NCBI RefSeq assembly: GCF_002368295.1
Contig: NZ_AP018248.1
Coordinates: 3,035,666-3,099,665 of the forward strand
DNA: 64,000 nucleotides
DNA from: Tolypothrix tenuis PCC 7101
Lineage (GTDB): Bacteria; Cyanobacteriota; Cyanobacteriia; Cyanobacteriales; Nostocaceae
Direction of reading: 5' to 3'
Shown in pieces: positions 1 to 8,710 of this stretch (the stretch's first letter is position 1; each line of letters starts with the position of its first letter). The position numbers and the translations under genes are program-made. Under the pieces are notes generated by a model. That model ran no database searches. It saw only the letters and a list, made by a program, of their open reading frames with translations, and was not told the DNA's origin.

Positions 1-459
1 GAGGAAGTTTACCCCTTTACCAATATTTTTCGGGTCGCGGATTGTGGGAGAGTAGTCATAAAACGGCCCAAAGTCTAGTTCTAGTAAATCACCTTCGTTG
101 GGATGAAATCGGTTGACTATGCGATCGCGCATATCCAAGAGTTCTTGCACAGTCATTTGTTCGACTTTCAGGTCTTCAGTTAGGCGATAAACTTCTTGAG
201 AGGCAATCTTGGGGCGGATAATAAAGCAGAGGTTGGAGTCCTCTTGAATAATTTCTTGAGTATAGTAAATGAGTTGAGCTAAATGTGAAGAACTGCAAAA
301 CTCTTCTGATTTTTGGTATTTGGAGCAATACTCGCTATAAACATTAATTATATCGTTACGTAAAAAGTATTTCTTTTCTTGATGACGTAACTCACTAATA
401 AAGGAACGTAAATCGCTTTTCTCTTCGCTTTCTAGGAGTGTTTGGATCAATTCAGACAT
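1..459 (-). CDS. susA: Sucrose synthase, N-terminal part (cut by window edge)
   Basis: The first 153 codons of a gene that runs off the left edge; the ATG is at 457-459. Sucrose synthase reversibly converts sucrose plus NDP to NDP-glucose and fructose; in filamentous cyanobacteria it works mainly in sucrose breakdown. Visible blocks typical of the cyanobacterial family are an N-terminal MSELIQ start, the stretch YYTQEIIQED, MTVQELLDMRD, LELDFGPFYDY and RDPKNIGKG. The GT-B catalytic domain lies outside the window, so completeness cannot be judged. I recognised it from family sequence similarity, without a search. Confidence 0.9.
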   Translation of the reverse strand, partial: MSELIQTLLESEEKSDLRSFISELRHQEKKYFLRNDIINVYSEYCSKYQKSEEFCSSSHLAQLIYYTQEIIQEDSNLCFIIRPKIASQEVYRLTEDLKVEQMTVQELLDMRDRIVNRFHPNEGDLLELDFGPFYDYSPTIRDPKNIGKGVNFL

Positions 460-1332
460 AGCAACTCCACAAGATAATTTTGTATTTTTAACATCAAGCT
501 AAAGTCAAGGAAAGTATGACGTATAAAGTATGAAGTATGAAATCAGCTCGCTAATCGAGCGAAAAGTCTAGCTACTGGTTACACGAATATTTTGTTTGCA
601 GCACAGGCGCAAAGCTGTCTAGCTAGCCCACAGAAAGGTATTTTTGACATTACTTTCCTTACGCCTCATAGCAATTCTTTTGCATACTTCATCCTTATAA
701 GCAAATATCCTCATAGTACTGAGGCCAGCCTACATACTTTACTTAAAGTATCTATTACTAAGTACTTTTGGCTCTAACTTAAGGCATAGAAATTTACATA
801 CTTTTTACAGATGCTATAAGCGTTAGTCTGTCTGGTAAAAGATTTGAGGCTATTTTATTTATTAGGATAATAATGTATTTGTGTTTGGAATCTGATAATT
901 GAGGCTCTATTGCAGATTGAGATGTACTAACTTGAAAATGGGCATGGGAAATATAGATTTCCATGCGTATTTGTGCCGAAACCTGATGTGAATAGCTGTC
1001 CAGAACTGCTTGTTTCATAACTAAATATAATTATTGGATTCACTATCAATTAAGTAAATTTTTGTCAGGTATGAACATCAAGCAATCTTTGTTAGCGTCA
1101 TACAGAGAAACTACTCTATTACTCGATTAGAGGCTATCAATTAGTAAATAAATCAGGAATAGGCTAATGCTGAGTATCAAAATTCTCAACAAAACTTAAT
1201 TTTTAAATTTTAAAATCAAGCAACCAAATTGTACTTAGATAAACTAAGATTAATTTTTACTTTTAGCTGAAAAACCTCAAGCCAACCTAGCTATAATTAC
1301 ATTACAAAATTATTTGAAGCGGGTCGATTAAT
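460..1332. other. Long intergenic region upstream of susA
   Basis: No convincing gene. AT-rich, with short overlapping reading frames that look like chance. Around 970-1003 is a block (tttgtgccgaaacc...gaatagctgtc) that recurs with small changes at about 33488-33519, so it is a short dispersed repeat. The part next to 459 should carry the susA promoter, but I could not define one. Confidence 0.5.
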
Positions 1333-1449
1333 ATGGCTAACAATACCCAAGACTTGGCTCATGTAGACCACAGCATTGGTAATATGATGATTATCACTTT
1401 GCTGGCTTTCTGTGGACTAACTTTTATCATTCTTCTGGGAATCTTCTAA
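1333..1449 (+). CDS. Small single-span membrane protein (38 aa), unknown
   Basis: A 38-codon frame with a short polar N-terminus (MANNTQDLAHVDHSIGN) followed by one strongly hydrophobic segment that runs to the end. This is the layout of the very small membrane subunits seen in cyanobacterial photosynthetic and NDH complexes, but it does not match any Psb, Pet or Ndh subunit I know. There is no good Shine-Dalgarno upstream. It stands alone, 234 bp beyond the stop of the convergent MFS gene. It may be a real microprotein or chance; codon use and the polar-then-hydrophobic layout favour a real protein. Confidence 0.5.
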   Translation: MANNTQDLAHVDHSIGNMMIITLLAFCGLTFIILLGIF

Positions 1450-1543
1450 TAGTTTATATTGTGACGAAAAATTATGTGGAAGCAGATAAGCTATCTAGTT
1501 GTGTCTGCTTCCACTATTTATTTGGGAATATAGCCGCATCAAT

Positions 1544-1610
1544 GGTGCGTTACGGCTAAATTTCATTATCTCTATGTCCCAAATCCTTTCATAGCCGTAA
1601 CACACCCTAC
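1544..1610. repeat. Palindromic dispersed repeat
   Basis: The arms GGTGCGTTACGGCT and AGCCGTAACACACC face each other around a short loop region. A second copy with the same arms and nearly the same centre lies at about 24692-24757. This is a REP- or MITE-like intergenic hairpin. Confidence 0.75.
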
Positions 1611-1683
1611 TTAAAATTTACTAATGTACCATTCATACGGCGGTGCGTTACTGCAAATTGAATTTTGAAATTATTAATCAAAA

Positions 1684-3003
1684 TCAGCTTTCAGATGACT
1701 GAGAGATTAAACCTGTCTCTATATAGATGGGATGTAGAATTTTTTTGATTTGTGGTAACTTTCTCGCAAAATATAAAGCTCCCAACGCACAACAAACTCC
1801 ACCAAATAATAAAGAATTAGCAACTCCAATATAACTGGCTAAAGCCCCAAAAAATAAATTTCCAAAAGGTAGAATTCCTAAAAACCCTGTCGTGAATATA
1901 CTAGTGACTCTACCTCGTTTATTCTCATCTACAAGCACTAGTTGCACAAAATTACTAATCGCAGCTAGAGTTAAAGTATTAGTCATCCCCACAATAAAAA
2001 TTAACACTAGACAAATTTCTAACCTAGTTGCATGAGAAAACAGCATTAAACTGAAACCAAGAATTATTGTTGAAATTGATATAATTTTTTCCAATCCTAT
2101 CGCTTGTCTACGAAGAATTAAATAAAAACCTGCTACTATAGAGCCTAATGCCGAAGCTGTCATGATAAATCCCATAGTTTCAGCACTGCCATTTAAGATT
2201 TCTTTGGTAAAAACTGGCATTAAGTTCACATGGGTCATCACCATAAAACAAATCAAAACTTGTAAAATTAGTACATATTTAATAGGCAGAAATTCGTAAG
2301 AGAAAATAAATCCTTCTTTTAAATTTTGCCAAATATTATATTTTGGCGACATAGATTTAGTAGAAAAAGAATTTATTTTGACAGTTAGAATTGCTGAAAT
2401 AAAAGGTAAATAGCTAATGCTATCTACCAAAAAGCAGGCAGATGCCCCAATTCTTGCCAAAAACGCACCAGCAATCATGGGGCTTACAAACTTAGCTGTA
2501 TTAATTAAGAATGAATGAATAGAAATCGCACTATAAGTATCTGCTTTGTTATCGACAAGTCTAGGAATAGTTACCAGACGCGCTGGTAAATCAAAGGCTT
2601 TCACAATTCCTTGAAGGATTCCAATGATGATAATCCACTCAACTGTGATCCGTTCGCTAATACATAAAAAAGTGAGAGTTCCAGATAAAACAATAGATAC
2701 TATCTGTGTAGTTAGTAAAACATATCTTAAGTTCCATCGGTCTAATAATACTCCTATCAAAGGAGTAATAATTAAGCCAGTAGCTTGATTGCTAAATCCC
2801 GCTATTCCAACTAACATTGCTGAGTTGGTTAGTTGATAAACCATCCATACTAAAGCAAATTGAGTCATCCAAGAACCGAAAAAAGATACGCTTTCTCCAA
2901 TTACAAAACAACATACATTTGCGGATTTAAGCGCAGATGGAATCTGAAAAAAACTCGACTTTAGCCTGTTTTTTCCCGAATTTACTTGATTAAGTTGTGC
3001 CAT
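1684..3003 (-). CDS. MFS transporter, MFS_3 / EntS-like exporter
   Basis: A 439-residue integral membrane protein with about 12 hydrophobic segments. The N-terminal block FGSWMTQFALVWMVYQLT and the following LLDRWNLRYVL loop resemble the MFS_3 'transmembrane secretion effector' group, which includes enterobactin exporter EntS and macrolide exporters. The role is probably export of a small molecule in exchange for protons; the substrate cannot be told. The start at 3003 is supported by an AAAGGGAA ribosome-binding site just upstream. No biosynthetic cluster or regulator is adjacent; the gene stands alone, convergent with the microprotein gene at 1333. Confidence 0.85.
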   Translation of the reverse strand: MAQLNQVNSGKNRLKSSFFQIPSALKSANVCCFVIGESVSFFGSWMTQFALVWMVYQLTNSAMLVGIAGFSNQATGLIITPLIGVLLDRWNLRYVLLTTQIVSIVLSGTLTFLCISERITVEWIIIIGILQGIVKAFDLPARLVTIPRLVDNKADTYSAISIHSFLINTAKFVSPMIAGAFLARIGASACFLVDSISYLPFISAILTVKINSFSTKSMSPKYNIWQNLKEGFIFSYEFLPIKYVLILQVLICFMVMTHVNLMPVFTKEILNGSAETMGFIMTASALGSIVAGFYLILRRQAIGLEKIISISTIILGFSLMLFSHATRLEICLVLIFIVGMTNTLTLAAISNFVQLVLVDENKRGRVTSIFTTGFLGILPFGNLFFGALASYIGVANSLLFGGVCCALGALYFARKLPQIKKILHPIYIETGLISQSSES

Positions 3004-3711
3004 ATTTCCCTTTTTGGTATTTACACCCTGTTTGATGGAGATTTACTGCTCAGGTTTACCAGCTCGATTTGCACTGAACATGACTGGCTTAGTTGAGGTA
3101 ACTGACTCATTGTGCCCAAATTTTAGGTTTGCTTAAATTTAGACAATCATAAATTTAGAATACTTATTATTTTTTGACAACAATAGGAATTAAACCAATT
3201 AACTCTTGTGGTTATTGGCTGCATACTTAATACTGTAATTTGATAAATTAACCGTATTATATAGGAGATACAATAAAAATCCAATAGAGCGGAACTTAGC
3301 CAGGTACAGCGCTCACTTTAGGGATGGAAAGTTATGCGGTGTTGCTCATTCTACTGGACTGACACTAATAATCGTTTCCTACGGACAGTTCCTACAACTC
3401 TTGGAAGCCCCGAACGGACTTTCCTCCTCCGCAGACAACCAGTGAATCCAATGGACTTTGCGTTAGCGATAGCTGAGATTTTTTCATAAATCAAATTGGA
3501 TTTCTCTATAGCATTCATATTTAATTTGTGAAAGCAAAAGTATATTTTTAGCTGATTCTTTCCTGCTCCCTACCTTAATGAGTAATTTCGCAACTAATAC
3601 ATAGATTGATATAGATTCTCATTCTTAAATTAGTAACTTGTAAAAACTCATTTTTTTTATTACATTTGAACGATAGATCATATATCTAATAAATTACTAA
3701 TTGGCAGCAAA
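3004..3711. other. Intergenic region with an RNase P P4-like block on the minus strand
   Basis: No protein gene seen. On the minus strand, 3416-3432 reads GCGGAGGAGGAAAGTCCG, which resembles the conserved P4/CR-I block of bacterial RNase P RNA, but the matching 3' conserved block (ACAGAAA) is not evident. The stretch about 3285-3475 is less AT-rich than its surroundings and could be a structured RNA or a decayed insertion. The ATPase promoter should lie near 3600-3710; no metal-regulator operator was recognised. Confidence 0.35.
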
Positions 3712-5715
3712 ATGAAGCGGGAAATACATTCAGAATCTGACCATTGCTGTAATTGCGGACATGATGCTCATGAGAATCATCATCATAATCATACTCACGA
3801 ACATGATGAGAATCATAACCATGACCATCATCACGATCATGGTGGAGAATTTAATCTCAAAAATGAGATATTTCCGTTAGTTTTAATTTTAGGTTTGTAT
3901 ATACCTGGTGTAATTTTTGAAGGGCAATTACATAATACTTTCTACTCTATAGGTGAATATTTACTGTTTATCCCTGCTTATTTATTAAGTGGCTGGAGTG
4001 TACTAAAAACTGCAGGTAGGAATATAATTCGCGGTAGGGTATTTGATGAAACATTTTTAATGACAGTAGCGACATTGGGAGCGATCGCCATTCATAAGTT
4101 ACCCGAAGCCGTGGGGGTAATGTTGTTTTATAAAATAGGTGAGTTGTTTCAAGATATTGCCGTCAACCGTTCCCGTAATTCCATTAAAGCTTTATTAGAA
4201 ATCCGTCCAGATTATGCCAATGTACAAATAGGTGGAGAACTCCAGAAAGTATCGCCAGAGACAGTAAATATCGGTGAAATTATTGTAGTTAAACCAGGGG
4301 AAAAGATTCCCTTAGATGGTGAGATTATCGATGGTAGTTCCCAGGTTGATACATCTGCTTTAACCGGAGAATCGGTACCAAGAACGGTAAGGATTGGTGA
4401 AACAGTTTTGGCGGGAATGCTTAATAAAATGGGTGTCCTCACAATTAAAGTTACAAAGGTATTTGATGAGTCTTCCATTGCTAAGATTTTAGACTTAGTA
4501 CAGAATGCCAGAAGCAAAAAAGCAGCAACCGAGAAGTTTATTACTAAGTTTGCCAGATACTATACACCAGTAGTAGTTTTTGCTTCTCTAGCAGTTGCGT
4601 TATTACCACCTTTATTTTTGGCTGGTGCTACATCTGCTGAATGGGTTTATCGTGGTTTAATACTATTAGTAATTTCCTGTCCATGTGGATTAGTGATTAG
4701 TATTCCCCTCGGCTACTTTGGAGGTATAGGTGGCGCTGCTAAACGTGGAATTTTGGTGAAAGGTTCCACTTTTTTAGATACTTTGACAACAGTAGATACA
4801 GTTGTATTTGATAAAACTGGTACCTTAACTCAAGGAGTATTTAAAGTAGTAAATATTAGTCCTGAAAAGGGTATAAATCAGCAAGAGTTACTAGAATTAG
4901 CCGCCAAAATAGAATTACATTCCAATCATCCCATCGCCCAATCGATTCGGGAGGCGTATCAGGGAAAAATCGATGCGTCGAGTGTGGAAGATTATCAAGA
5001 AATCGCTGGTTATGGAATTAGCGCCAAAGTAGAGAATCAGTTAGTGCTAGCAGGAAGCGATCGCCTATTACATCGCGAGAACATTACTCATGATGTTTGC
5101 AATACAGAAGGCACAGTCATTCATCTAGCAGTCAATCATATATATGCAGGGTATATTGCGATCGCAGACGAGGTGAAATCCGACGCTAAACAAGCTATTC
5201 AAGCGCTCAAACGCATCGGTATTCGCAAAACCGTGATGTTGACAGGAGATAATCAAGCGATCGCCTCCCAAATTGCTCAACAACTGGGTATAGATTCTTA
5301 CGAAGCCGAATTATTGCCAGAAGAAAAAGTCAGCGCCATTGAAAAGTTACTCAGCACCACTCCCAAGCATCATACAGTCGCCTTTGTTGGTGATGGAATC
5401 AATGACGCACCAGTAATTGCAAGAGCCGATGTTGGTATTGCAATGGGTGGTTTAGGTTCAGATGCGGCGATAGAAACTGCTGATATTGTGATTATGACGG
5501 ATAGTCCCGCAAAAGTAGCCGAAGCCATTCAAATTTCCCGAAAAACCCGCAGCATCGTCTGGCAAAATATCATTTTCGCCCTAGGAATCAAAAGCATATT
5601 TATTGGCTTAGGCATTTTTGGAATAGCAACAATGTGGGAAGCCGTTTTCGCCGATGTCGGTGTAGCACTGCTAGCGATTTTTAATGCAACTAGGGTGATG
5701 GGGAGTGGGGATTAG
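3712..5715 (+). CDS. Heavy-metal P1B-type ATPase (zinc/cadmium-type exporter)
   Basis: A 667-residue ATP-driven transition-metal pump of the inner membrane. Residues 1-43 are a Cys/His-rich tail (CCNCGHD, then many HD/HN repeats) that replaces the usual ferredoxin-like HMA domain. Key motifs: TGES actuator loop; CPC (C323-P324-C325) in the transport helix; D367 in DKTGTLT, the phosphorylated Asp; HSNHP, the P1B HP signature; TGDN; and GDGINDAP. The His-rich tail and overall sequence favour Zn/Cd/Co rather than Cu. No ArsR/SmtB-type repressor gene is adjacent. The length is slightly short because the HMA domain is absent. Confidence 0.93.
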   Translation: MKREIHSESDHCCNCGHDAHENHHHNHTHEHDENHNHDHHHDHGGEFNLKNEIFPLVLILGLYIPGVIFEGQLHNTFYSIGEYLLFIPAYLLSGWSVLKTAGRNIIRGRVFDETFLMTVATLGAIAIHKLPEAVGVMLFYKIGELFQDIAVNRSRNSIKALLEIRPDYANVQIGGELQKVSPETVNIGEIIVVKPGEKIPLDGEIIDGSSQVDTSALTGESVPRTVRIGETVLAGMLNKMGVLTIKVTKVFDESSIAKILDLVQNARSKKAATEKFITKFARYYTPVVVFASLAVALLPPLFLAGATSAEWVYRGLILLVISCPCGLVISIPLGYFGGIGGAAKRGILVKGSTFLDTLTTVDTVVFDKTGTLTQGVFKVVNISPEKGINQQELLELAAKIELHSNHPIAQSIREAYQGKIDASSVEDYQEIAGYGISAKVENQLVLAGSDRLLHRENITHDVCNTEGTVIHLAVNHIYAGYIAIADEVKSDAKQAIQALKRIGIRKTVMLTGDNQAIASQIAQQLGIDSYEAELLPEEKVSAIEKLLSTTPKHHTVAFVGDGINDAPVIARADVGIAMGGLGSDAAIETADIVIMTDSPAKVAEAIQISRKTRSIVWQNIIFALGIKSIFIGLGIFGIATMWEAVFADVGVALLAIFNATRVMGSGD

Positions 5716-5860
5716 GGATTGGGGACTGGGGACTGGGGACTAGGGATTGGGGACTGGAGATTGGGGACTGGGGATGAGGAAGCAGAGGAGAAATTTTCAA
5801 TTACCAATTACCCATTACCAATTACCCATTACCAATTACCCATTACCCAAACCCCAAATC
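5716..5860. repeat. Low-complexity GGGGACT / CCCATTACC tract
   Basis: Tandem GGGGATT/GGGGACT units followed by ACCAATTACCCATT units. Similar tracts recur at 8563-8710, 16410-16500, 46130-46290, 53350-53405 and 61730-61815. This looks like replication-slippage DNA typical of filamentous cyanobacterial intergenic regions. Confidence 0.8.
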
Positions 5861-5991
5861 TGGAATTAACTGCTGAGAACTTGTAGAACATAAAAGCAAT
5901 GAAGCGAAACTATGTTCATTGAACACTCCTAACTTCAGTACAGGCGCGAGCGATCGCGTCTGTTTATTTCTCAGCTTCCAGCGTAGAATCT

Positions 5992-6669
5992 ATGAAATCC
6001 TCTATTACACGTATCGCTACAACGACGTTAGCTTTAATACTCAGCTATTCACTAAACCCAGTATTCGCCGTACCGCAGACAAGCCATCAGTCTGTTACCG
6101 TTGCTCAAGCCAAAAAAGCCGCAGACAATTTAATTATTCCTGGGGAAAGGGTGGGTTTTGTAACACGTAAAACTACCAAACAAGATTTAGTCAAACTGTA
6201 TGGTAAATCACGTTTAATAGATAAAACTATATCTGGCCCGGAAGGAATTGGTAGTTTTGCTGCTACTCAAGTCAACCTCGGTAAAGAGCGTTCATTTCTA
6301 GTAGTTTGGAGTGATAAAACTCGTACCAAACCCCTAGATGTGCGCGATCTCGGTTCTGCTTGGAAAACTCCCGAAGGTTTAGCTACAGGTACTCCTTTAA
6401 GTGAGTTACGCAAAAAACTAGGCGACTTCAAACTCTCCGGGTTAGGTTGGGATTATGGCGGCGCAATTTTCTTAGAGACTAGCCGATTATCTCGCTATCA
6501 AGGCAAAATTTTCTTCAGTGTAGATGCTGCTTCCAACGCTTACGAAAAATACCCAAACGATTACCAAGCAGTATCAGGCGATCAAACTCTTTCTGCTAGC
6601 AACCCTCACTGGAAGCCTTTAGGGATACATATATCGCAAATCATTGTTGTGCTTAATCCAGAGCAGTAG
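5992..6669 (+). CDS. Secreted hypothetical protein (225 aa)
   Basis: The N-terminus is a clear Sec signal peptide: basic start MKSSITR, hydrophobic core, and cleavage near VFAVPQ, about residue 27. The mature part carries a conserved-looking core (GERVGFVTRKTTKQDLVKLYG, then a GPEG loop, LGDFKLSGLGWDYGG) resembling cyanobacterial secreted proteins of unknown function. No catalytic motif is recognisable. It is not in an operon; a repeat tract separates it from the ATPase gene. Confidence 0.75.
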   Translation: MKSSITRIATTTLALILSYSLNPVFAVPQTSHQSVTVAQAKKAADNLIIPGERVGFVTRKTTKQDLVKLYGKSRLIDKTISGPEGIGSFAATQVNLGKERSFLVVWSDKTRTKPLDVRDLGSAWKTPEGLATGTPLSELRKKLGDFKLSGLGWDYGGAIFLETSRLSRYQGKIFFSVDAASNAYEKYPNDYQAVSGDQTLSASNPHWKPLGIHISQIIVVLNPEQ

Positions 6670-6997
6670 TCATTAATCAGCAAATATAGTTCGTTAAGAA
6701 AATTATATTGATAACAAAACCAAAAAACTAGTACAACAAGGCAAAAGTCAAAAGTCAAAAGTCAAAAGAAAGAATTATTATACTGCAAGCTTTTTACTCT
6801 TTCCCAATGGTATGTTTATTTCCGCCGTGACGTACTAGTTACTCAACAAAAAACAGAACAATCATTTTGGAGGGGGTTTGGGGGACGCAACCGTCACCCA
6901 ATCGGGGGTTTGGGGGAGAATCCCCCAATTCTTCTGGCTTCTTTAATCAGTGAAAAATCAACGCTAAATTCTCAGCAAGATTCTACCCTACCAACTA
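6670..6997. repeat. Intergenic repeats including a G-rich element core
   Basis: Contains an AAAGTC tandem run (about 6743-6770) and, at about 6868-6932, a G-rich core (GGAGGGGGTTTGGGGGACGC...). The core is the same as that of the two 170-bp MITE copies at 57.7-58.3 kb, but the terminal repeats are not recognisable here. No gene seen. Confidence 0.7.
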
Positions 6998-7777
6998 TCA
7001 AACTGGACGACAACCAGATAGAATATCGTGCAGATTCACCACAGAGCCAATAACTGCGATCGCAGGTGCTTCAAATCCAGTTTTTTCTACCTGCTCAATT
7101 ATTGTGGCAATTGTACCAATTAATTCTTCCTGTTCTGGTCGCGTACCCCAACGCACTAAGGCGATTGGTGTTTCTAAACTCAAACCAGCACCAGTCAACT
7201 GTTCAATAATATAGGGCAGATTGTGAATCCCCATATAAATTACTATAGTTTCCGAACCGTGAGCGATCGCACTCCAATTAACTGCGGGTCGATACTTACC
7301 TACTGATTCATGACCAGTAACAAAGGTAACTGATGAACTATACAGCCGATGGGTTAAAGGTATACCTGCATAGGCTGGAGCCGCAATACCTGATGTAATT
7401 CCTGGCACAACTTCCACATCAATCCCAGCAGCTACCAACTCCGCCATTTCTTCGCCACCACGACCGAAAATAAACGGATCGCCCCCTTTCAGCCGCACCA
7501 CAATCGCATTATCTTGTGCTTTTTCAATTAGCAGTTGGGTGGTAACATCTTGCAACAGAGAATGTCGCCCCATCCGCTTACCTGCATTAATTTTTTCTGC
7601 TTGGGGGTTAATCATCTCCAGAATTGCTGGACTTACCAAAGCATCATAGATGACAACATCGGCACATTCTAGTAAACCCTTGCCTTTGAGTGTCATCAGT
7701 CCAGGATCTCCTGGCCCCGCACCTACTAAATAAACCTTGCCCAAAAACTTGCTCTCCTGTGTTGCTGTGCGGTTCAT
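6998..7777 (-). CDS. cobA: Uroporphyrinogen-III C-methyltransferase
   Basis: A 259-residue SAM-dependent enzyme that methylates uroporphyrinogen III at C2 and C7 to give precorrin-2, the branch point to siroheme and cobalamin. The sequence shows the SUMT signature VYLVGAGPGDPGLMTLKG near residue 15, RLKGGDPFIFGRGGEE, VPGITS and the VTGHE block. It is the single-domain form without CysG fusions. Its ATG overlaps the sirB stop by four bases (ATGA), so the two are translationally coupled. Siroheme serves nitrite and sulfite reductases, which fits the nrt genes 6 kb away. Confidence 0.95.
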   Translation of the reverse strand: MNRTATQESKFLGKVYLVGAGPGDPGLMTLKGKGLLECADVVIYDALVSPAILEMINPQAEKINAGKRMGRHSLLQDVTTQLLIEKAQDNAIVVRLKGGDPFIFGRGGEEMAELVAAGIDVEVVPGITSGIAAPAYAGIPLTHRLYSSSVTFVTGHESVGKYRPAVNWSAIAHGSETIVIYMGIHNLPYIIEQLTGAGLSLETPIALVRWGTRPEQEELIGTIATIIEQVEKTGFEAPAIAVIGSVVNLHDILSGCRPV

Positions 7778-8562
7778 CTATCTATTAAATCCCCAATTAG
7801 CTCGGCTAATTTTGTACTGGCTCCTAGGGGTTGGGCCATGTGAAAATTTACCAGAGGAAACTGTAATTTTAACGTTTCTATTGATTGCGCGATCGCATCG
7901 GTTATGCCACCAGCGAATAAAAAATATGGCAAAATCGCAATCTCCCACTTACTCACAGCAATCAACTCTTTCACCCGTGATTCTAAACTAGGAGGTACAG
8001 CCCAATAAGCTGTAATTGCTGCCAAATTTTGCGCCATTGCTTCCACAGGCTCTAAAGAATTAGGGCGGCGACTACCATGCGCTAATAAAATCCATGCAGC
8101 TGTCTTTTTTTCAGCTATTTGTTGAGCGAGTAAAGTTTGTAAGTTGGGATTACTACCTAAATATGGTTTTAGCTCAATCTTCATATCTTGACCTAAAGCC
8201 TGTTGAGCCAGAGCAATTTCATCGGGAATATCTTTCATGACATGAACTCCCGGCAACAGAAATATAGGTAATATATTGATGCGATCGCAACCAGCTGCCA
8301 AAGCCTGTTCACCAAATTTTTTGATCTGCTCGTGCAAAGGTTCCGGACTCAGCTCTAAGTAACCTACATCTAACAGAGGTTCCTGGTTATTACTGTTTCT
8401 TAGCTTGTCACGCATCAACCCCGCCAACTGCTGCATAGCAATTTCTGGACGCGGATCACGACTTCCATGAGATACCAAGAGATACGCAGAAGGCATGGGC
8501 AAAGGTAAAAATTTCAATAGTTGTTTAAATATCTTAATAAATAGTTGTGGGGTAATTGTCAT
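7774..8562 (-). CDS. sirB: Sirohydrochlorin chelatase (CbiX/SirB type)
   Basis: Class II chelatase that inserts Fe or Co into sirohydrochlorin. Two half-domains each carry a conserved His: LLVSHGSRDPRP near the N-terminus and ILLAHGSRRPNS in the middle, the usual pattern of the two-domain CbiX_L/SirB form. It is the first gene of a two-gene operon with cobA. The longest frame starts at 8562; the ATG at 8494-8496 (MPSAYLLVSHGSRD) fits the family better, and neither has a clear Shine-Dalgarno. Whether the metal is Fe (siroheme) or Co (B12) cannot be decided from sequence. Confidence 0.9.
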   Translation of the reverse strand: MTITPQLFIKIFKQLLKFLPLPMPSAYLLVSHGSRDPRPEIAMQQLAGLMRDKLRNSNNQEPLLDVGYLELSPEPLHEQIKKFGEQALAAGCDRINILPIFLLPGVHVMKDIPDEIALAQQALGQDMKIELKPYLGSNPNLQTLLAQQIAEKKTAAWILLAHGSRRPNSLEPVEAMAQNLAAITAYWAVPPSLESRVKELIAVSKWEIAILPYFLFAGGITDAIAQSIETLKLQFPLVNFHMAQPLGASTKLAELIGDLIDR

Positions 8563-8710
8563 TTGGTAATGGGTAATGGGTAATGGGTAATGGGTAATTG
8601 CTATTCTCCCTTTGTCCCCTCATCTCCCTCATCTCCCTCATCCCCCTCATCCCTAATCCCCAATCCCTAATCCCCAGTCCCCAGTCCCCAGTCCCCAATC
8701 CCCCCAATCC
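8563..8710. repeat. Low-complexity GGGTAAT and CCCCAGTCC tract
   Basis: Tandem GGGTAATG units followed by CTCATCTCC and CCCCAGTCC units, the same family as 5716-5860. No gene. Confidence 0.8.

Noticed and set aside
592..1018. Short frames in the susA upstream region
   Set aside because: No ribosome-binding sites, odd composition, and overlap with a short dispersed repeat.
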